A DNA stretch of 64,000 bases from Teichococcus wenyumeiae. GTDB lineage: Bacteria; Pseudomonadota; Alphaproteobacteria; Acetobacterales; Acetobacteraceae. The position numbers were made by a program, and so were the translations under genes. Below, in pieces: positions 53,732 through 62,021 of this stretch (positions within the stretch are counted from its first letter, which is position 1; each line of letters starts with the position of its first letter). The stretch spans positions 84,089 to 148,088 of the forward strand of contig NZ_RFLX01000014.1 in NCBI RefSeq assembly GCF_003696345.1, read 5' to 3'. The notes under the pieces were generated by a model. The model was not told the DNA's origin and made no database searches. It saw only the letters and a list, made by a program, of their open reading frames with translations.

Positions 53732-54426
53732 GTGACGGCGCGCTGGTGCTGTTCAGCGGCGGACAGGATTCCGCCACCTGCCTGGCCTGGGCGCTGGAGC
53801 GGTTTTCCCATGTCGAGACCATGGGCTTCGACTACGGCCAGCGCCACAAGGTGGAGCTGGAATGCCGCGCGGCCTTCCGCACCGATATCGCCACCCACTT
53901 CCCGCACTGGGCGCCGAAGCTGGGCGAGGACCATTCGCTCAAGCTCGATGCCCTGGCCGCCGTGTCCGATACCGCCCTGACGCGGCAGACAGAAATCGCC
54001 ATGCAGGAGAATGGCCTGCCCAATACCTTCGTGCCCGGCCGCAACCTGATCTTCCTGACCTTCGCCGCCGCCCTGGCCTATCGGCGCGGGCTGCGCCACA
54101 TCGTCACCGGCGTCTGCGAGACGGATTTCTCCGGCTATCCCGACTGCCGGGACGACACCATCAAGGCGCTGCAGGTGGCGCTGAACCTCGGCATGGAGCA
54201 GCGCTTCGTGCTGCACACGCCGCTGATGTGGATCGACAAGGCGGAAACCTGGCGGTTGGCGGAGGGGCTGGGCGGCACGGTGCTGGTCGATTCCATCGTC
54301 GAGGATACCCATACCTGCTACCTGGGCGACCGCGCGCACCGTCATCCCTGGGGCTATGGCTGCGGCACCTGCCCCGCCTGCGAGTTGCGCGCGAAGGGCT
54401 ATCGGGAGTATCGAGCCTGCACCTGA
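53728..54426 (+). CDS. queC: 7-Cyano-7-deazaguanine synthase
   Basis: This 232-residue ATP-dependent enzyme turns 7-carboxy-7-deazaguanine into preQ0. It has the PP-loop [37 protein letters not shown] and the C-terminal zinc cysteines [14 protein letters not shown]. It overlaps queG by ATGA. QueD and QueE, which supply the substrate, are not in the window; a divergent QueD-fold protein lies at 56905. Confidence 0.97.
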   Translation: MSDGALVLFSGGQDSATCLAWALERFSHVETMGFDYGQRHKVELECRAAFRTDIATHFPHWAPKLGEDHSLKLDALAAVSDTALTRQTEIAMQENGLPNTFVPGRNLIFLTFAAALAYRRGLRHIVTGVCETDFSGYPDCRDDTIKALQVALNLGMEQRFVLHTPLMWIDKAETWRLAEGLGGTVLVDSIVEDTHTCYLGDRAHRHPWGYGCGTCPACELRAKGYREYRACT

Positions 54427-54490
54427 CGCGCGGGGGTTCGCCGCGTGGCAACACGCGGATGCACCCGCCCCGTTCTGGGAAAACTCGCAG

Positions 54491-55048
54491 ATGACCGATA
54501 CCCGCCGCCTGGAGGGCTTCGCGGCCCTTGTCGCCTTCGGGCTCACCATTCCCGCGGCCAATTGGCTGATCGGTCATGCCGGCACCGTCTGCGTGCCCGA
54601 TGGCCCCTGCCTGATCCCGGTGGCGCCGGGCGTGATGGCGCCTTCCGGCGTGCTGATGATCGGCCTCGCGCTGGTGCTGCGGGACCTGGTGCAGCGGCGC
54701 CTCGGCCTCGGCTTTGCCTGGTTCGCCATTCTTGGCGGCACCATCCTCTCCGCCTTCCTGGCCCCACCCTCCCTGGTGCTGGCCTCCGCCGCCGCCTTCC
54801 TGATCAGCGAGACGGTGGACCTCGCCGTCTATACGCCGCTGCAGAAGCGCAACCTGGTGCTGGCGGTGCTGGCCTCGGGCCTGGCGGGGCTGGTGGTGGA
54901 CAGCGTCGCCTTCCTGTTCATCGCCTTCGGGGATCTTTCCTTCCTGGGCGGGCAGGTGCTGGGCAAGCTCTGGATGGTGCTGCTGGCGCTGCCGCTGGTC
55001 TCCTGGCTGCGCCGCGCCGATGCCCGCCGGGGCATCCAGCCGGCCTGA
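54491..55048 (+). CDS. VUT-family (queuosine precursor transporter-like) membrane protein
   Basis: This 185-residue protein has five to six membrane helices, with IPAANWLIGHAGTVC, RDLVQRRLGLGFAWFA and FLISETVDLAVYTPLQKR. The last resembles the conserved polar pair of the YhhQ/VUT family, which imports queuosine precursors. Its place 64 bases after queC supports that role. It is somewhat shorter than E. coli YhhQ, so a related purine-type substrate is possible. The ATG at 54491 begins the conserved part. Confidence 0.8.
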   Translation: MTDTRRLEGFAALVAFGLTIPAANWLIGHAGTVCVPDGPCLIPVAPGVMAPSGVLMIGLALVLRDLVQRRLGLGFAWFAILGGTILSAFLAPPSLVLASAAAFLISETVDLAVYTPLQKRNLVLAVLASGLAGLVVDSVAFLFIAFGDLSFLGGQVLGKLWMVLLALPLVSWLRRADARRGIQPA

Positions 55049-55106
55049 ACCGCACCACCGCGTGCGGCGGGGTGGCACCGCCGCCGCCGCTGCGGCATAG
55101 AATGCG

Positions 55107-55922
55107 GTGATGGACAGCCACCGCCTCGACGCCGCGCGGGACGACTCGACCTGGGAAGCCCTGCTCCGCCAGCGGGAAGGCCTGACGGGCGCGGCGATGC
55201 CGCAGGGGCCCGTGGCCCGCCTCTTCGCGCCGGTGCTGGCGCCGGGCGGCGCGATCGACGGCTGCATGGTGCTGGGCCGGCTGGCGCAGACGCTGGATGG
55301 GCGCATCGCTACCGCCTCCGGCTCCAGCCAATGGATCGGCGGCACGGGCGATATCCTGCACACCCACCGCCTGCGCGCCCTGTGCCATGCCGTGGTGGTG
55401 GGCGCCGGCACCGTGCGGCACGACAACCCCCGCCTGACGACCCGCGAATGCGCGGGCCCTAACCCGGTGCGCGTGGTGCTGGATACCGAGCGCCGCCTTG
55501 GCACCGAATACGGCCTTTTCGCTCTCGGTGGCCCGCCGACCCTGCTGGCCTGCGCTGAGGATGCCCTTGGCCCCGATATCCACGGCGCCGCCGAGGTGCT
55601 GCGCCTGCCCCGCGCGCCCATCGGCGGGCTGGACCTGCCGGCCCTGCTGCGGGCGCTCGCGGCACGGGGGCTGACGCGCATCTTCGTGGAAGGCGGCGGG
55701 CTCACCGTCTCCCGCTTTCTCGCCGCCGGTTGCCTGGACCGGTTGCATGTCACGGTGGCGCCGGTGCTGCTGGGCTCCGGCATTCCCGCCTTCACCCTGC
55801 CGGAGGCCGCGCGCATCGCCGATGGCCTGCGCTTCACCTGGGGCGTGCATAACCTGGGGGAGGACGTTTTGTTCGACATCGCTCTGCACCGCGCGCGCCC
55901 CGCCGTCTGCGAGGAACCATGA
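55107..55922 (+). CDS. RibD C-terminal-domain (DHFR-fold) reductase
   Basis: This 271-residue protein has a RibD-type reductase domain without the deaminase part: LAQTLDGRIATASGSSQWIG, THRLRALCHAVVVGAGTVRHDNPRL, RIFVEGGGLTVSRFL and APVLLGSG. RibD-C reduces a ribosylamino-pyrimidine with NADPH, and other members act on pterins or related heterocycles. An N-terminal 55-residue extension (WEALLRQREG) is family specific. It starts a five-gene overlapping set and overlaps the next gene by four bases (ATGA). Riboflavin synthesis itself is unlikely because no other rib gene is present. Confidence 0.85.
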   Translation: MMDSHRLDAARDDSTWEALLRQREGLTGAAMPQGPVARLFAPVLAPGGAIDGCMVLGRLAQTLDGRIATASGSSQWIGGTGDILHTHRLRALCHAVVVGAGTVRHDNPRLTTRECAGPNPVRVVLDTERRLGTEYGLFALGGPPTLLACAEDALGPDIHGAAEVLRLPRAPIGGLDLPALLRALAARGLTRIFVEGGGLTVSRFLAAGCLDRLHVTVAPVLLGSGIPAFTLPEAARIADGLRFTWGVHNLGEDVLFDIALHRARPAVCEEP

Positions 55923-56878
55923 GGGCCCGCGCCTTCTGGATCACCGCCCCCGGCCATGGCGAGATCCGCGAGGAAACCCTGCCTGTCCCCAGCCTCGATC
56001 AGGTGCTGGTGCGCAGCCTGGCCAGCGGCATCTCCCGCGGCACCGAGCGGCTGGTCTTCGAGGGGCATGTGCCGCGCAGCCAGTGGCAGGCCATGCGGGC
56101 GCCGCTGCAGCAGGGCGAGTTCTCCTTTCCGGTGAAATACGGCTACGCGGCGGTGGGCACCGTGGCCGATGGCCACCGCGTCTTCTGCCTGCACCCGCAC
56201 CAGGACCTTTTCCTGGCACCGCGCGCGATGTGCATCACCATCCCCGATGCCGTGCCCAATGCCCGCGCCGTGCTGGCTGCCAACATGGAAACCGCGCTCA
56301 ACATCGTCTGGGACGCCCGCCCGCTGCCGGGGGAACGCGTGCTGGTGGTGGGCGGCGGCGTGGTGGGGCTGCTGGCGGGCTGGCTGCTGGGGCGCATCCC
56401 CGGCACGGTCGTGACGGTGGTGGATACCGACCCGGCGCGGGAAGATACGGCGCGGCGCCTCGGCCTCCGCTTCGCGCTGCCCCAGGCGGCGCCGGCGGAG
56501 CAGGAACTGATCGTGCATACCTCCGCCAGCGCTGCCGGCCTGCGCTGCGCGCTGAGCCACGCGGCTTTCGAGGCCCGTATCCTCGAAGCCTCCTGGCACG
56601 GCGACAAGGAAGTCGGCCTGCCGCTGGGCGAGGCCTTCCACGCCAAGCGGCTGCAAATGATCTCCACCCAGGTCGGCAGCGTCGCGCCCGCCATGCGCGG
56701 GCGCCGCACGCATGCGGAGCGGATGGCCCTGGCGCTGTCCCTGCTGGCGGAGCCGGCGCTGGACGCGCTCTGCGGCCCCACCCTTTCCTTCAACGAACTT
56801 CCGGCGCGATATGCCCCCATCCTCGGCCCGGCGGCGCCGGGAGAGGTTGCGCCGCTCTGCCCCGTCGTCACCTACTGA
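55919..56878 (+). CDS. BchC-like medium-chain dehydrogenase
   Basis: This 319-residue protein is in the medium-chain dehydrogenase/reductase family. The first part contains LASGISRGTERLVFEGHVP, as in BchC and its relatives. The Rossmann site is VLVVGGGVVGLLAGWLL (about 140-156), followed by an Asp in VTVVDTDPARED. The classical zinc-binding Cys/His pattern is not obvious. It probably oxidises or reduces a hydroxyl on the product of the neighbouring enzymes. It sits between the RibD-like reductase and the pterin-synthase homologue. Confidence 0.82.
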   Translation: MRARAFWITAPGHGEIREETLPVPSLDQVLVRSLASGISRGTERLVFEGHVPRSQWQAMRAPLQQGEFSFPVKYGYAAVGTVADGHRVFCLHPHQDLFLAPRAMCITIPDAVPNARAVLAANMETALNIVWDARPLPGERVLVVGGGVVGLLAGWLLGRIPGTVVTVVDTDPAREDTARRLGLRFALPQAAPAEQELIVHTSASAAGLRCALSHAAFEARILEASWHGDKEVGLPLGEAFHAKRLQMISTQVGSVAPAMRGRRTHAERMALALSLLAEPALDALCGPTLSFNELPARYAPILGPAAPGEVAPLCPVVTY

Positions 56879-56904
56879 TCGGACCAACCTGAAGAGATGC
56901 CCGC

Positions 56905-57303
56905 ATGTACAGCCTGACCGTCGCCGACCATGTCATGGTCGCCCACAGCTTCAAGGGCGAGGAATTCGGCCCGGCCCAGCGCGTGCATGGCGCCACTTTC
57001 GTGGTGGAGGCCGAGTTCCGCGCGCCGAAGCTGGACCGGCTGAACCTGTTGATCGACATCGCCGCCGCGCGGGTCGAGCTGCGCAAGATCCTCGACAGCT
57101 TCGACTACAACAACCTGGACGAACTGCCTGAATTCGCCGGGCAGAACACCAGCACCGAATTTCTGTGCCACTTCATCCACGGCAAGCTGGCCGAGGCCAT
57201 CCGCGCCGGCCGCTTTGGCGAGGGTGCGAAGGGCGTGGAGTCCATCAAGGTGCTGCTGCGGGAAAGCCCGCTGGCCTGGGCGGCCTGCGAGGCCCCGCTC
57301 TGA
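56905..57303 (+). CDS. Divergent 6-pyruvoyl-tetrahydropterin synthase/QueD-fold protein
   Basis: This 132-residue protein aligns with the PTPS/QueD family along its length but has changed active-site residues. His14 (VAHSF) and His28 remain, but the HGH zinc motif reads HGATF (Ala30). The catalytic Cys expected four residues before His28 is Ala24, and the DH pair is D67-Y68 (FDYNNLDE). It is therefore unlikely to be a standard QueD. This HGATF form seems to be a conserved sub-family in alphaproteobacteria, from memory. It probably binds a pterin-like compound. The TGATG overlap joins it to the glycosyltransferase. Confidence 0.82.
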   Translation: MYSLTVADHVMVAHSFKGEEFGPAQRVHGATFVVEAEFRAPKLDRLNLLIDIAAARVELRKILDSFDYNNLDELPEFAGQNTSTEFLCHFIHGKLAEAIRAGRFGEGAKGVESIKVLLRESPLAWAACEAPL

Positions 57304-58346
57304 TGAAGCTCGCGTTGCTGGTTCCTGGCCCTTTCAGCATCGTCTCCGGCGGCTATGGCTATGACCGACGGCTGGTGGAAGGCTTCCGCGCCGCCGGTCA
57401 TGAGATCGAGGTGGTGGAACTGGAAGGCCGCCACCCGCTGCCCGATGCCGCCGCCGAGGCTTCCGCCCGCGCCGCGCTGGCGGGTATTCCGGACGACACG
57501 CGCATCATCATCGACGGCCTCGGCCTGCCCGCCTTCGCGCCCATGGTGGAGGAGCTGGAGCGCCGCCGCGCCATCGGCCTGATCCATCACCCCACCGCCA
57601 TCGAGCCCGGCGTGCCGGAGGAAGACCGCGCGCGGCTGAAGGAACTGGAAAAACTGCTCTTCCCGCGCATGGCGCGGCTGGTGGCGACCTCGCAACTGAC
57701 GGCGGACCGGCTGCCACCGGAATTCTCCGTCGCCGCCGAGCGCATCGGCGTGGTGGAGCCGGGCACCGATCCCGCGCCGCGCTCGAAGGGTTCCGGCGGG
57801 CCGGGCTGCGCCATCCTGGCCGTGGGTGTGCTGGCGCCGCGCAAGGGGCATGACGTGCTGCTGCGCGCCCTGGCGCGGCTGACCGACCTGGAATGGAGCC
57901 TGACCATCGCCGGCGCGCCGCGCGACCCCGTGCATGCCAAGACCCTCGCCGCGTTGGCGGAGGAACTGAACATCGTCAACCGCGTGACCTTCGCGGGCGA
58001 GGTGCCGCAGGAGGAGCTGGAGCAGCTTTATGCCCGCACCGACCTTTTTGCCCTCGCGACCTATTGGGAAGGCTATGGCATGGCGGCGGCGGAAGCCCTG
58101 GCGCGCGGCCTGCCGGTGGCCATCACCGCCGGCGGCGCCATCGCCGATGTGGTGCCGAAAACAGCGGGCGTGATCGCGGCGCCGGGGGATGTCACCTCCC
58201 TTTCCCGCGCCATGCGCCGGCCGATCTTCGACACCGGCCTGCGCGCCGAGATGGCCGAGGAAGCCTGGAAAGCCGGGCAGGCCCTGCCGCGCTGGCCCGA
58301 CCGCGCCACCGCCTTTCTGGCCGAGATGGAAAAGGCCGGCGCATGA
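57303..58346 (+). CDS. Family 4 glycosyltransferase
   Basis: This 347-residue protein has the GT-B fold of family 4. An N-terminal VPGPFSIVSGGYGYDRRLVE binds acceptor, and the C-terminal half contains AVGVLAPRKGHDVLLRA, ITFAGEVP-like VTFAGEVPQEELEQLYA, and EGYGMAAAEALARGLPVAI (the two-Glu donor motif). It should transfer a sugar from a nucleotide-sugar. In this operon the acceptor may be a pterin-like product. The frame extends upstream, but the ATG at 57303 overlaps the preceding stop and starts the conserved region. Confidence 0.85.
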   Translation: MKLALLVPGPFSIVSGGYGYDRRLVEGFRAAGHEIEVVELEGRHPLPDAAAEASARAALAGIPDDTRIIIDGLGLPAFAPMVEELERRRAIGLIHHPTAIEPGVPEEDRARLKELEKLLFPRMARLVATSQLTADRLPPEFSVAAERIGVVEPGTDPAPRSKGSGGPGCAILAVGVLAPRKGHDVLLRALARLTDLEWSLTIAGAPRDPVHAKTLAALAEELNIVNRVTFAGEVPQEELEQLYARTDLFALATYWEGYGMAAAEALARGLPVAITAGGAIADVVPKTAGVIAAPGDVTSLSRAMRRPIFDTGLRAEMAEEAWKAGQALPRWPDRATAFLAEMEKAGA

Positions 58347-59236
58347 GCGACAACTTCGACGCCGAATGGCTGCAACTGCGCGAGCCCTTCGATGGCCGCG
58401 CGCGTTCCGTGCCGCTGGCGCTGCTGCTGGCGGATGCGCTGCCGGTGCGGCCGCGCATCATCGACCTCGGTGCCGGCACGGGTTCGCTGTTCCGCTGGCT
58501 GGCGCCTTATGTCGGGCGCACGCAGATCTGGACGCTGGTGGATTCCAATGCCGCCCTGCTGGACCGCGCCTTCGACGACATCGCCGAGGCCGCCGACCGC
58601 GTCGGCTGGACCGTGACGCTGCCGAAGCCGCAGATCATGCTGGTGCACACGCCCGTCGGTGTCTGGCGAGTGGAAGCACAACTGGCCGACCTGGCGGAAG
58701 CGCCCGGCAACCTGAAGTTGGATCAGGCGGATGGCGTGGTCAGCAGCGCGCTCTGCGACCTCGTCTCCCACGCCTGGGTGGCGCGGATGGCGGCCGCCTT
58801 GCAGGTGCCATTCTATGCCGCGTTGAATGTGGATGGCCACGAAGGTTTCTTCCCGCCGCATCCGAAGGACGGCCTGGTGGCACGCGGCTTCCGGCGCGAC
58901 CAGACGCGGGACAAGGGCTTCGGCGGCCGCGCGCTGGGGCCGGCGGCGCCGGCTGTGCTGGCGCAGGCTTTCCGTGCGCATGGCTTTTCCGTCACCACGG
59001 CCCCCAGCCCCTGGCGCATCCCCGCCGCGACGCCCGCCATGGCGGAAGCCCTGGCCGATGGCCATGCCGATGCCGCGCTGCGCGCCCTGCCGCGCGCCCT
59101 GGCGCCGACGGTCGAGGAATGGCGCAAGGCGCGCCAGTTGCAGGCCGCGCGTGGCGCCCTGATGGCGCGCGTGGGCCATGCCGATCTGCTGGCGCTGCCG
59201 CCGGCCACGCCGAAGCCCACACGGGTCATCAACTAG
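58343..59236 (+). CDS. SAM-dependent methyltransferase
   Basis: This 297-residue class I methyltransferase has motif I in IIDLGAGTGSLFRWLAPYVG, motif II near WTLVDSNAALLDRA and a helical insertion. The later DGVVSSALCDLVSHAWVARM is typical of small-molecule methyltransferases. It overlaps the glycosyltransferase by ATGA and is last of the five-gene set before otnK. Substrate unknown; O- or N-methylation of the glycosylated product is a context guess. Confidence 0.85.
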   Translation: MSDNFDAEWLQLREPFDGRARSVPLALLLADALPVRPRIIDLGAGTGSLFRWLAPYVGRTQIWTLVDSNAALLDRAFDDIAEAADRVGWTVTLPKPQIMLVHTPVGVWRVEAQLADLAEAPGNLKLDQADGVVSSALCDLVSHAWVARMAAALQVPFYAALNVDGHEGFFPPHPKDGLVARGFRRDQTRDKGFGGRALGPAAPAVLAQAFRAHGFSVTTAPSPWRIPAATPAMAEALADGHADAALRALPRALAPTVEEWRKARQLQAARGALMARVGHADLLALPPATPKPTRVIN

Positions 59237-59256
59237 AAGAAACGGGACAGAACGCC

Positions 59257-60510
59257 ATGCCTATCCTCGGCTGCATCGCCGACGACTTCACCGGGGCCAC
59301 CGACCTCGCCGCCATGCTGGTCGCGCACGGCATGACCACCGTGCAGGTGATCGGCGTGCCGCAGGGCCCGCTGCCCGAGGCCGATGCCGTGGTGGTGGCG
59401 CTGAAGTCCCGCACCGCGCCGGTGAAGCAGGCGGTGGCCGAGAGCCTCGCCGCCTGCGAGGCGCTGCTGGCCGGCGGTGCCCGGCAGATCTTCTTCAAAT
59501 ACTGCTCCACCTTCGACAGCACCGATGAAGGCAATATCGGCCCGGTGGCCGATGCGCTGATGCGGCGGCTGCACGCCGGCTTCGCCATCGCCTGCCCCGC
59601 CTTCCCCGCCAATGGGCGCAGCATCTACCAGGGCCATCTCTTTGTCGGCGACAAGCTGCTGAACGAGAGCGGCATGGAGAACCACCCGCTGACGCCGATG
59701 CGCGATGCCAATCTGGTGCGCGTACTCTCCCGCCAGACCGACGGCGGCGTCGGGCTGGTACCCTTCAGCGCGGTGGACCAGGGCGAGGCCGCCATCCGCC
59801 GCGAATTCCACCGGCTGCGCGATGCCGGCCGCCGCTATGCCATCGTGGATGCGGTGACGGACTCGCATCTGCATGCCATCGGCTGCGCCTGCGCCGAGCA
59901 TGCACTGGTCACCGGCGGTTCCGGCATCGCCATGGGCCTGCCGGAGAACTTCCGCCTCCAGGGCCTGCTGCCGGAGCGCGAGAATGCCGACGAGCTGCCG
60001 GAAGCGCGCGGCACCATGGCGGTGGTCGCCGGCTCCTGCTCCCGCGCCACGCTGGCGCAGATCGGCATGGCACGGGACCATGTGCCGGTGCTGGAACTGG
60101 ATGCACTGGCCACACCGGATGCCGCCGCCCTGGCCGCGCAGGCGCGCGAATGGGTGCGGGGCAAGCTGTCCGAGGAACGGCCGGTGGTGATCGCCGCCTC
60201 CGCCCCGCCGGAAAAGGTCGCGGCCTTGCAGGAAAAGCTGGGGCGCGAGGCCGCCGGCGTGCTGGTGGAGGAAGCGCTGGCGACCATCGCCGCCGACCTC
60301 GTCGCGGCCGGCGTCGGCCAGCTTGTGGTGGCGGGCGGCGAGACCTCGGGCGCGGTGGTGCAGCGCCTCGGCGTCACCGCCCTGCGCATCGGGCCGCAGA
60401 TCGACCCCGGCGTGCCCTGGACCTATGCCGAGCCCGCCGGCCTGCACATGGCGCTGAAATCCGGCAATTTCGGCGCGCGGGACTTCTTCCTGAAGGCCTT
60501 CAGCGCATGA
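59257..60510 (+). CDS. otnK: 3-Oxo-tetronate kinase
   Basis: This 417-residue protein matches the four-carbon acid sugar kinase family: GCIADDFTGATDLAAMLV, FFKYCSTFDSTDEGNIGPV, FPANGRSIYQGHLFVG and VAGGETSGAVVQRLGV. It phosphorylates a 3-oxo-tetronate made from erythronate or threonate. The ATG at 59257 begins the conserved part; the longer upstream frame is a shadow of the methyltransferase. It overlaps otnC by ATGA. No matching dehydrogenase or OtnI isomerase is adjacent. Confidence 0.92.
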   Translation: MPILGCIADDFTGATDLAAMLVAHGMTTVQVIGVPQGPLPEADAVVVALKSRTAPVKQAVAESLAACEALLAGGARQIFFKYCSTFDSTDEGNIGPVADALMRRLHAGFAIACPAFPANGRSIYQGHLFVGDKLLNESGMENHPLTPMRDANLVRVLSRQTDGGVGLVPFSAVDQGEAAIRREFHRLRDAGRRYAIVDAVTDSHLHAIGCACAEHALVTGGSGIAMGLPENFRLQGLLPERENADELPEARGTMAVVAGSCSRATLAQIGMARDHVPVLELDALATPDAAALAAQAREWVRGKLSEERPVVIAASAPPEKVAALQEKLGREAAGVLVEEALATIAADLVAAGVGQLVVAGGETSGAVVQRLGVTALRIGPQIDPGVPWTYAEPAGLHMALKSGNFGARDFFLKAFSA

Positions 60511-61139
60511 CGGAGCAGGCGCTACGCGAGGAACTGGCGCGCCTCGGCGCCAGCCTCTTCGCGCGCGGATATTCGGTCGGCAGCGCCGGCAATATCAGCG
60601 TGCGGCTGGAGGACGGCTACCTGATGACGCCGACCAATTCCTCCCTCGGCAGCCTGGACCCGCAGCGCATCAGCCGGCTGGACCGGAACTGGCAGCATAT
60701 CGGCGGCGACAAGCCTTCCAAGGAAGTCTTCCTGCACCGCGCGGTGCTGACAGCGAGGCCGGAGGCCGGCGCGGTGGTGCACCTGCATTCCACCCATGCC
60801 ACCGCCATCGGCTGCCTCGCCACGCCGGGCGAGCCCGCGCCCATCCCGCCGCTGACGCCCTATTTCGTCATGCGCATCGGCCGCAGCCTGCCGGTGGTGC
60901 CCTATTACCGCCCCGGCGATGCGGCGATGGAGCCGGCGGTGCATGCCGCCGCGCTGGAAGCGCGCGCGATGCTGCTGGCCAACCATGGCCCCGTGGTCTC
61001 CGGCAAGACACTGACCGATGCCGTTTATGCCGCCGAGGAACTGGAGGAAGCCGCCCGGCTGGCGCTGATGCTGCGCGGCATGCCCGCCCGCACTTTGACC
61101 CCCGCGCAGGTGGACGACCTTCTCTCCACCTTCGGATAA
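60507..61139 (+). CDS. otnC: 3-Oxo-tetronate 4-phosphate decarboxylase
   Basis: This 210-residue class II aldolase-fold enzyme has GYSVGSAGNISVRLEDG, the zinc His triad in VVHLHSTHATAIG and LLANHGPVVSG, and the catalytic acidic residue in DKPSKEVFLH. It decarboxylates 3-oxo-tetronate 4-phosphate to dihydroxyacetone phosphate. Other class II aldolases (fuculose, ribulose phosphate) are similar, but the overlap with otnK supports this call. Confidence 0.9.
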   Translation: MTEQALREELARLGASLFARGYSVGSAGNISVRLEDGYLMTPTNSSLGSLDPQRISRLDRNWQHIGGDKPSKEVFLHRAVLTARPEAGAVVHLHSTHATAIGCLATPGEPAPIPPLTPYFVMRIGRSLPVVPYYRPGDAAMEPAVHAAALEARAMLLANHGPVVSGKTLTDAVYAAEELEEAARLALMLRGMPARTLTPAQVDDLLSTFG

Positions 61140-61149
61140 AGGATGCAGC

Positions 61150-61530
61150 ATGTCCCTGAAGCTCGCCCTGGTCGCGCATGACCGCATGAAGCCCGCGCTG
61201 GCCGAATGGGCGGCGCGGCACACGGCGGAGCTGGGCCGGCACAAGCTCGTCTGCACCGCCACCACCGGTGGTGTGTTGCGCGAACGCAATCCGGCGCTGG
61301 ATGTCACCACCGTGAAAAGCGGCCCGCTGGGCGGCGACCAGCAGATCGGCGGCATGATCGCGGAAGGACAGATCGGCGCGCTGATCTTCTTTCCTGACCC
61401 GCTGGCGCCGCAGGCGCATGACGTGGACGTCAAGGCGCTGTTGCGCATCGCGCTGGTCTATGACGTGCCCTGCGCCTTCAACCCGGCCACGGCGGATCTG
61501 CTGGTGGCGGGCGGCCTGCTGGCGCGCTGA
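61150..61530 (+). CDS. mgsA: Methylglyoxal synthase
   Basis: This 126-residue protein has ALVAHDRMKPALAEW at the N-terminus, TGGVLRERNPALDVTTVKSG, the active-site GPLGGDQQIGGMIAEGQI and FFPDPLAPQAHDVDVKALLR. It turns dihydroxyacetone phosphate into methylglyoxal and phosphate. OtnC, encoded ten bases upstream, makes dihydroxyacetone phosphate, so MgsA may relieve phosphate-sugar build-up from that pathway. Its stop overlaps the next start. Confidence 0.95.
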   Translation: MSLKLALVAHDRMKPALAEWAARHTAELGRHKLVCTATTGGVLRERNPALDVTTVKSGPLGGDQQIGGMIAEGQIGALIFFPDPLAPQAHDVDVKALLRIALVYDVPCAFNPATADLLVAGGLLAR

Positions 61531-62021
61531 TGGCCTGGAGCCCGCTGCGCGGCATCGAGGTCCGTGGCGCCGTGCCGGCGGATGCCGCGGATGTGGCGCG
61601 GCTGCTGGGGCAACTCGGCTATCCCATTCCGCCGCAGGAGGCCGCTGAGCGGCTGGCGCAGGTGCTGCGGGACAGTCATGGCACCCTGCTGGTGGCGGGC
61701 GATTACGGGCCCTTGGCGGGCCTCATCGCCCTCCACTGGGCGCCCATGCTGCAGGACCCGCGCCCCGTTGCCCGCATCACCACCCTGGTGGTGGATGAGG
61801 CGGAACGCGGGCGCGGCATCGGCCGCCTGCTGCTGAAGGCCGGCGCCCAGGCGGCGCGGCAGGCGGGCTGCGACCTGCTGGAACTGACCACCGGCACCCA
61901 GCGGGAGGAAGCGCATGCCTTCTACCGCGCCCAGGGTTTCGTCAGCACCTCCCTGCGCTTCTCCCGCAGCCTGCGGCGCAACCGCCCTACAGGGAAGCCG
62001 CAGGGTCCAGGCGAAGAATAA
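61530..62021 (+). CDS. GNAT N-acetyltransferase
   Basis: This 163-residue protein has the GNAT fold: ARITTLVVDEAERGRGIGRLLL (acetyl-CoA loop RGRGIG) and the closing helix EEAHAFYRAQGF. It overlaps mgsA by TGATG. The last 20 residues are Pro/Gly-rich and overlap the convergent acetyltransferase by 35 bases. The substrate is unknown. Confidence 0.85.
   Translation: MAWSPLRGIEVRGAVPADAADVARLLGQLGYPIPPQEAAERLAQVLRDSHGTLLVAGDYGPLAGLIALHWAPMLQDPRPVARITTLVVDEAERGRGIGRLLLKAGAQAARQAGCDLLELTTGTQREEAHAFYRAQGFVSTSLRFSRSLRRNRPTGKPQGPGEE

Noticed and set aside
55107..55922. RibD-like protein as a riboflavin biosynthesis gene
   Set aside because: The deaminase domain is missing and no ribA, ribB, ribE or ribH gene is nearby; the context fits another heterocycle pathway.
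54161..56887. A 908-codon minus-strand open frame opposite queC and the RibD-like set
   Set aside because: The composition is repetitive antisense of conserved plus-strand genes, with no domain of its own.
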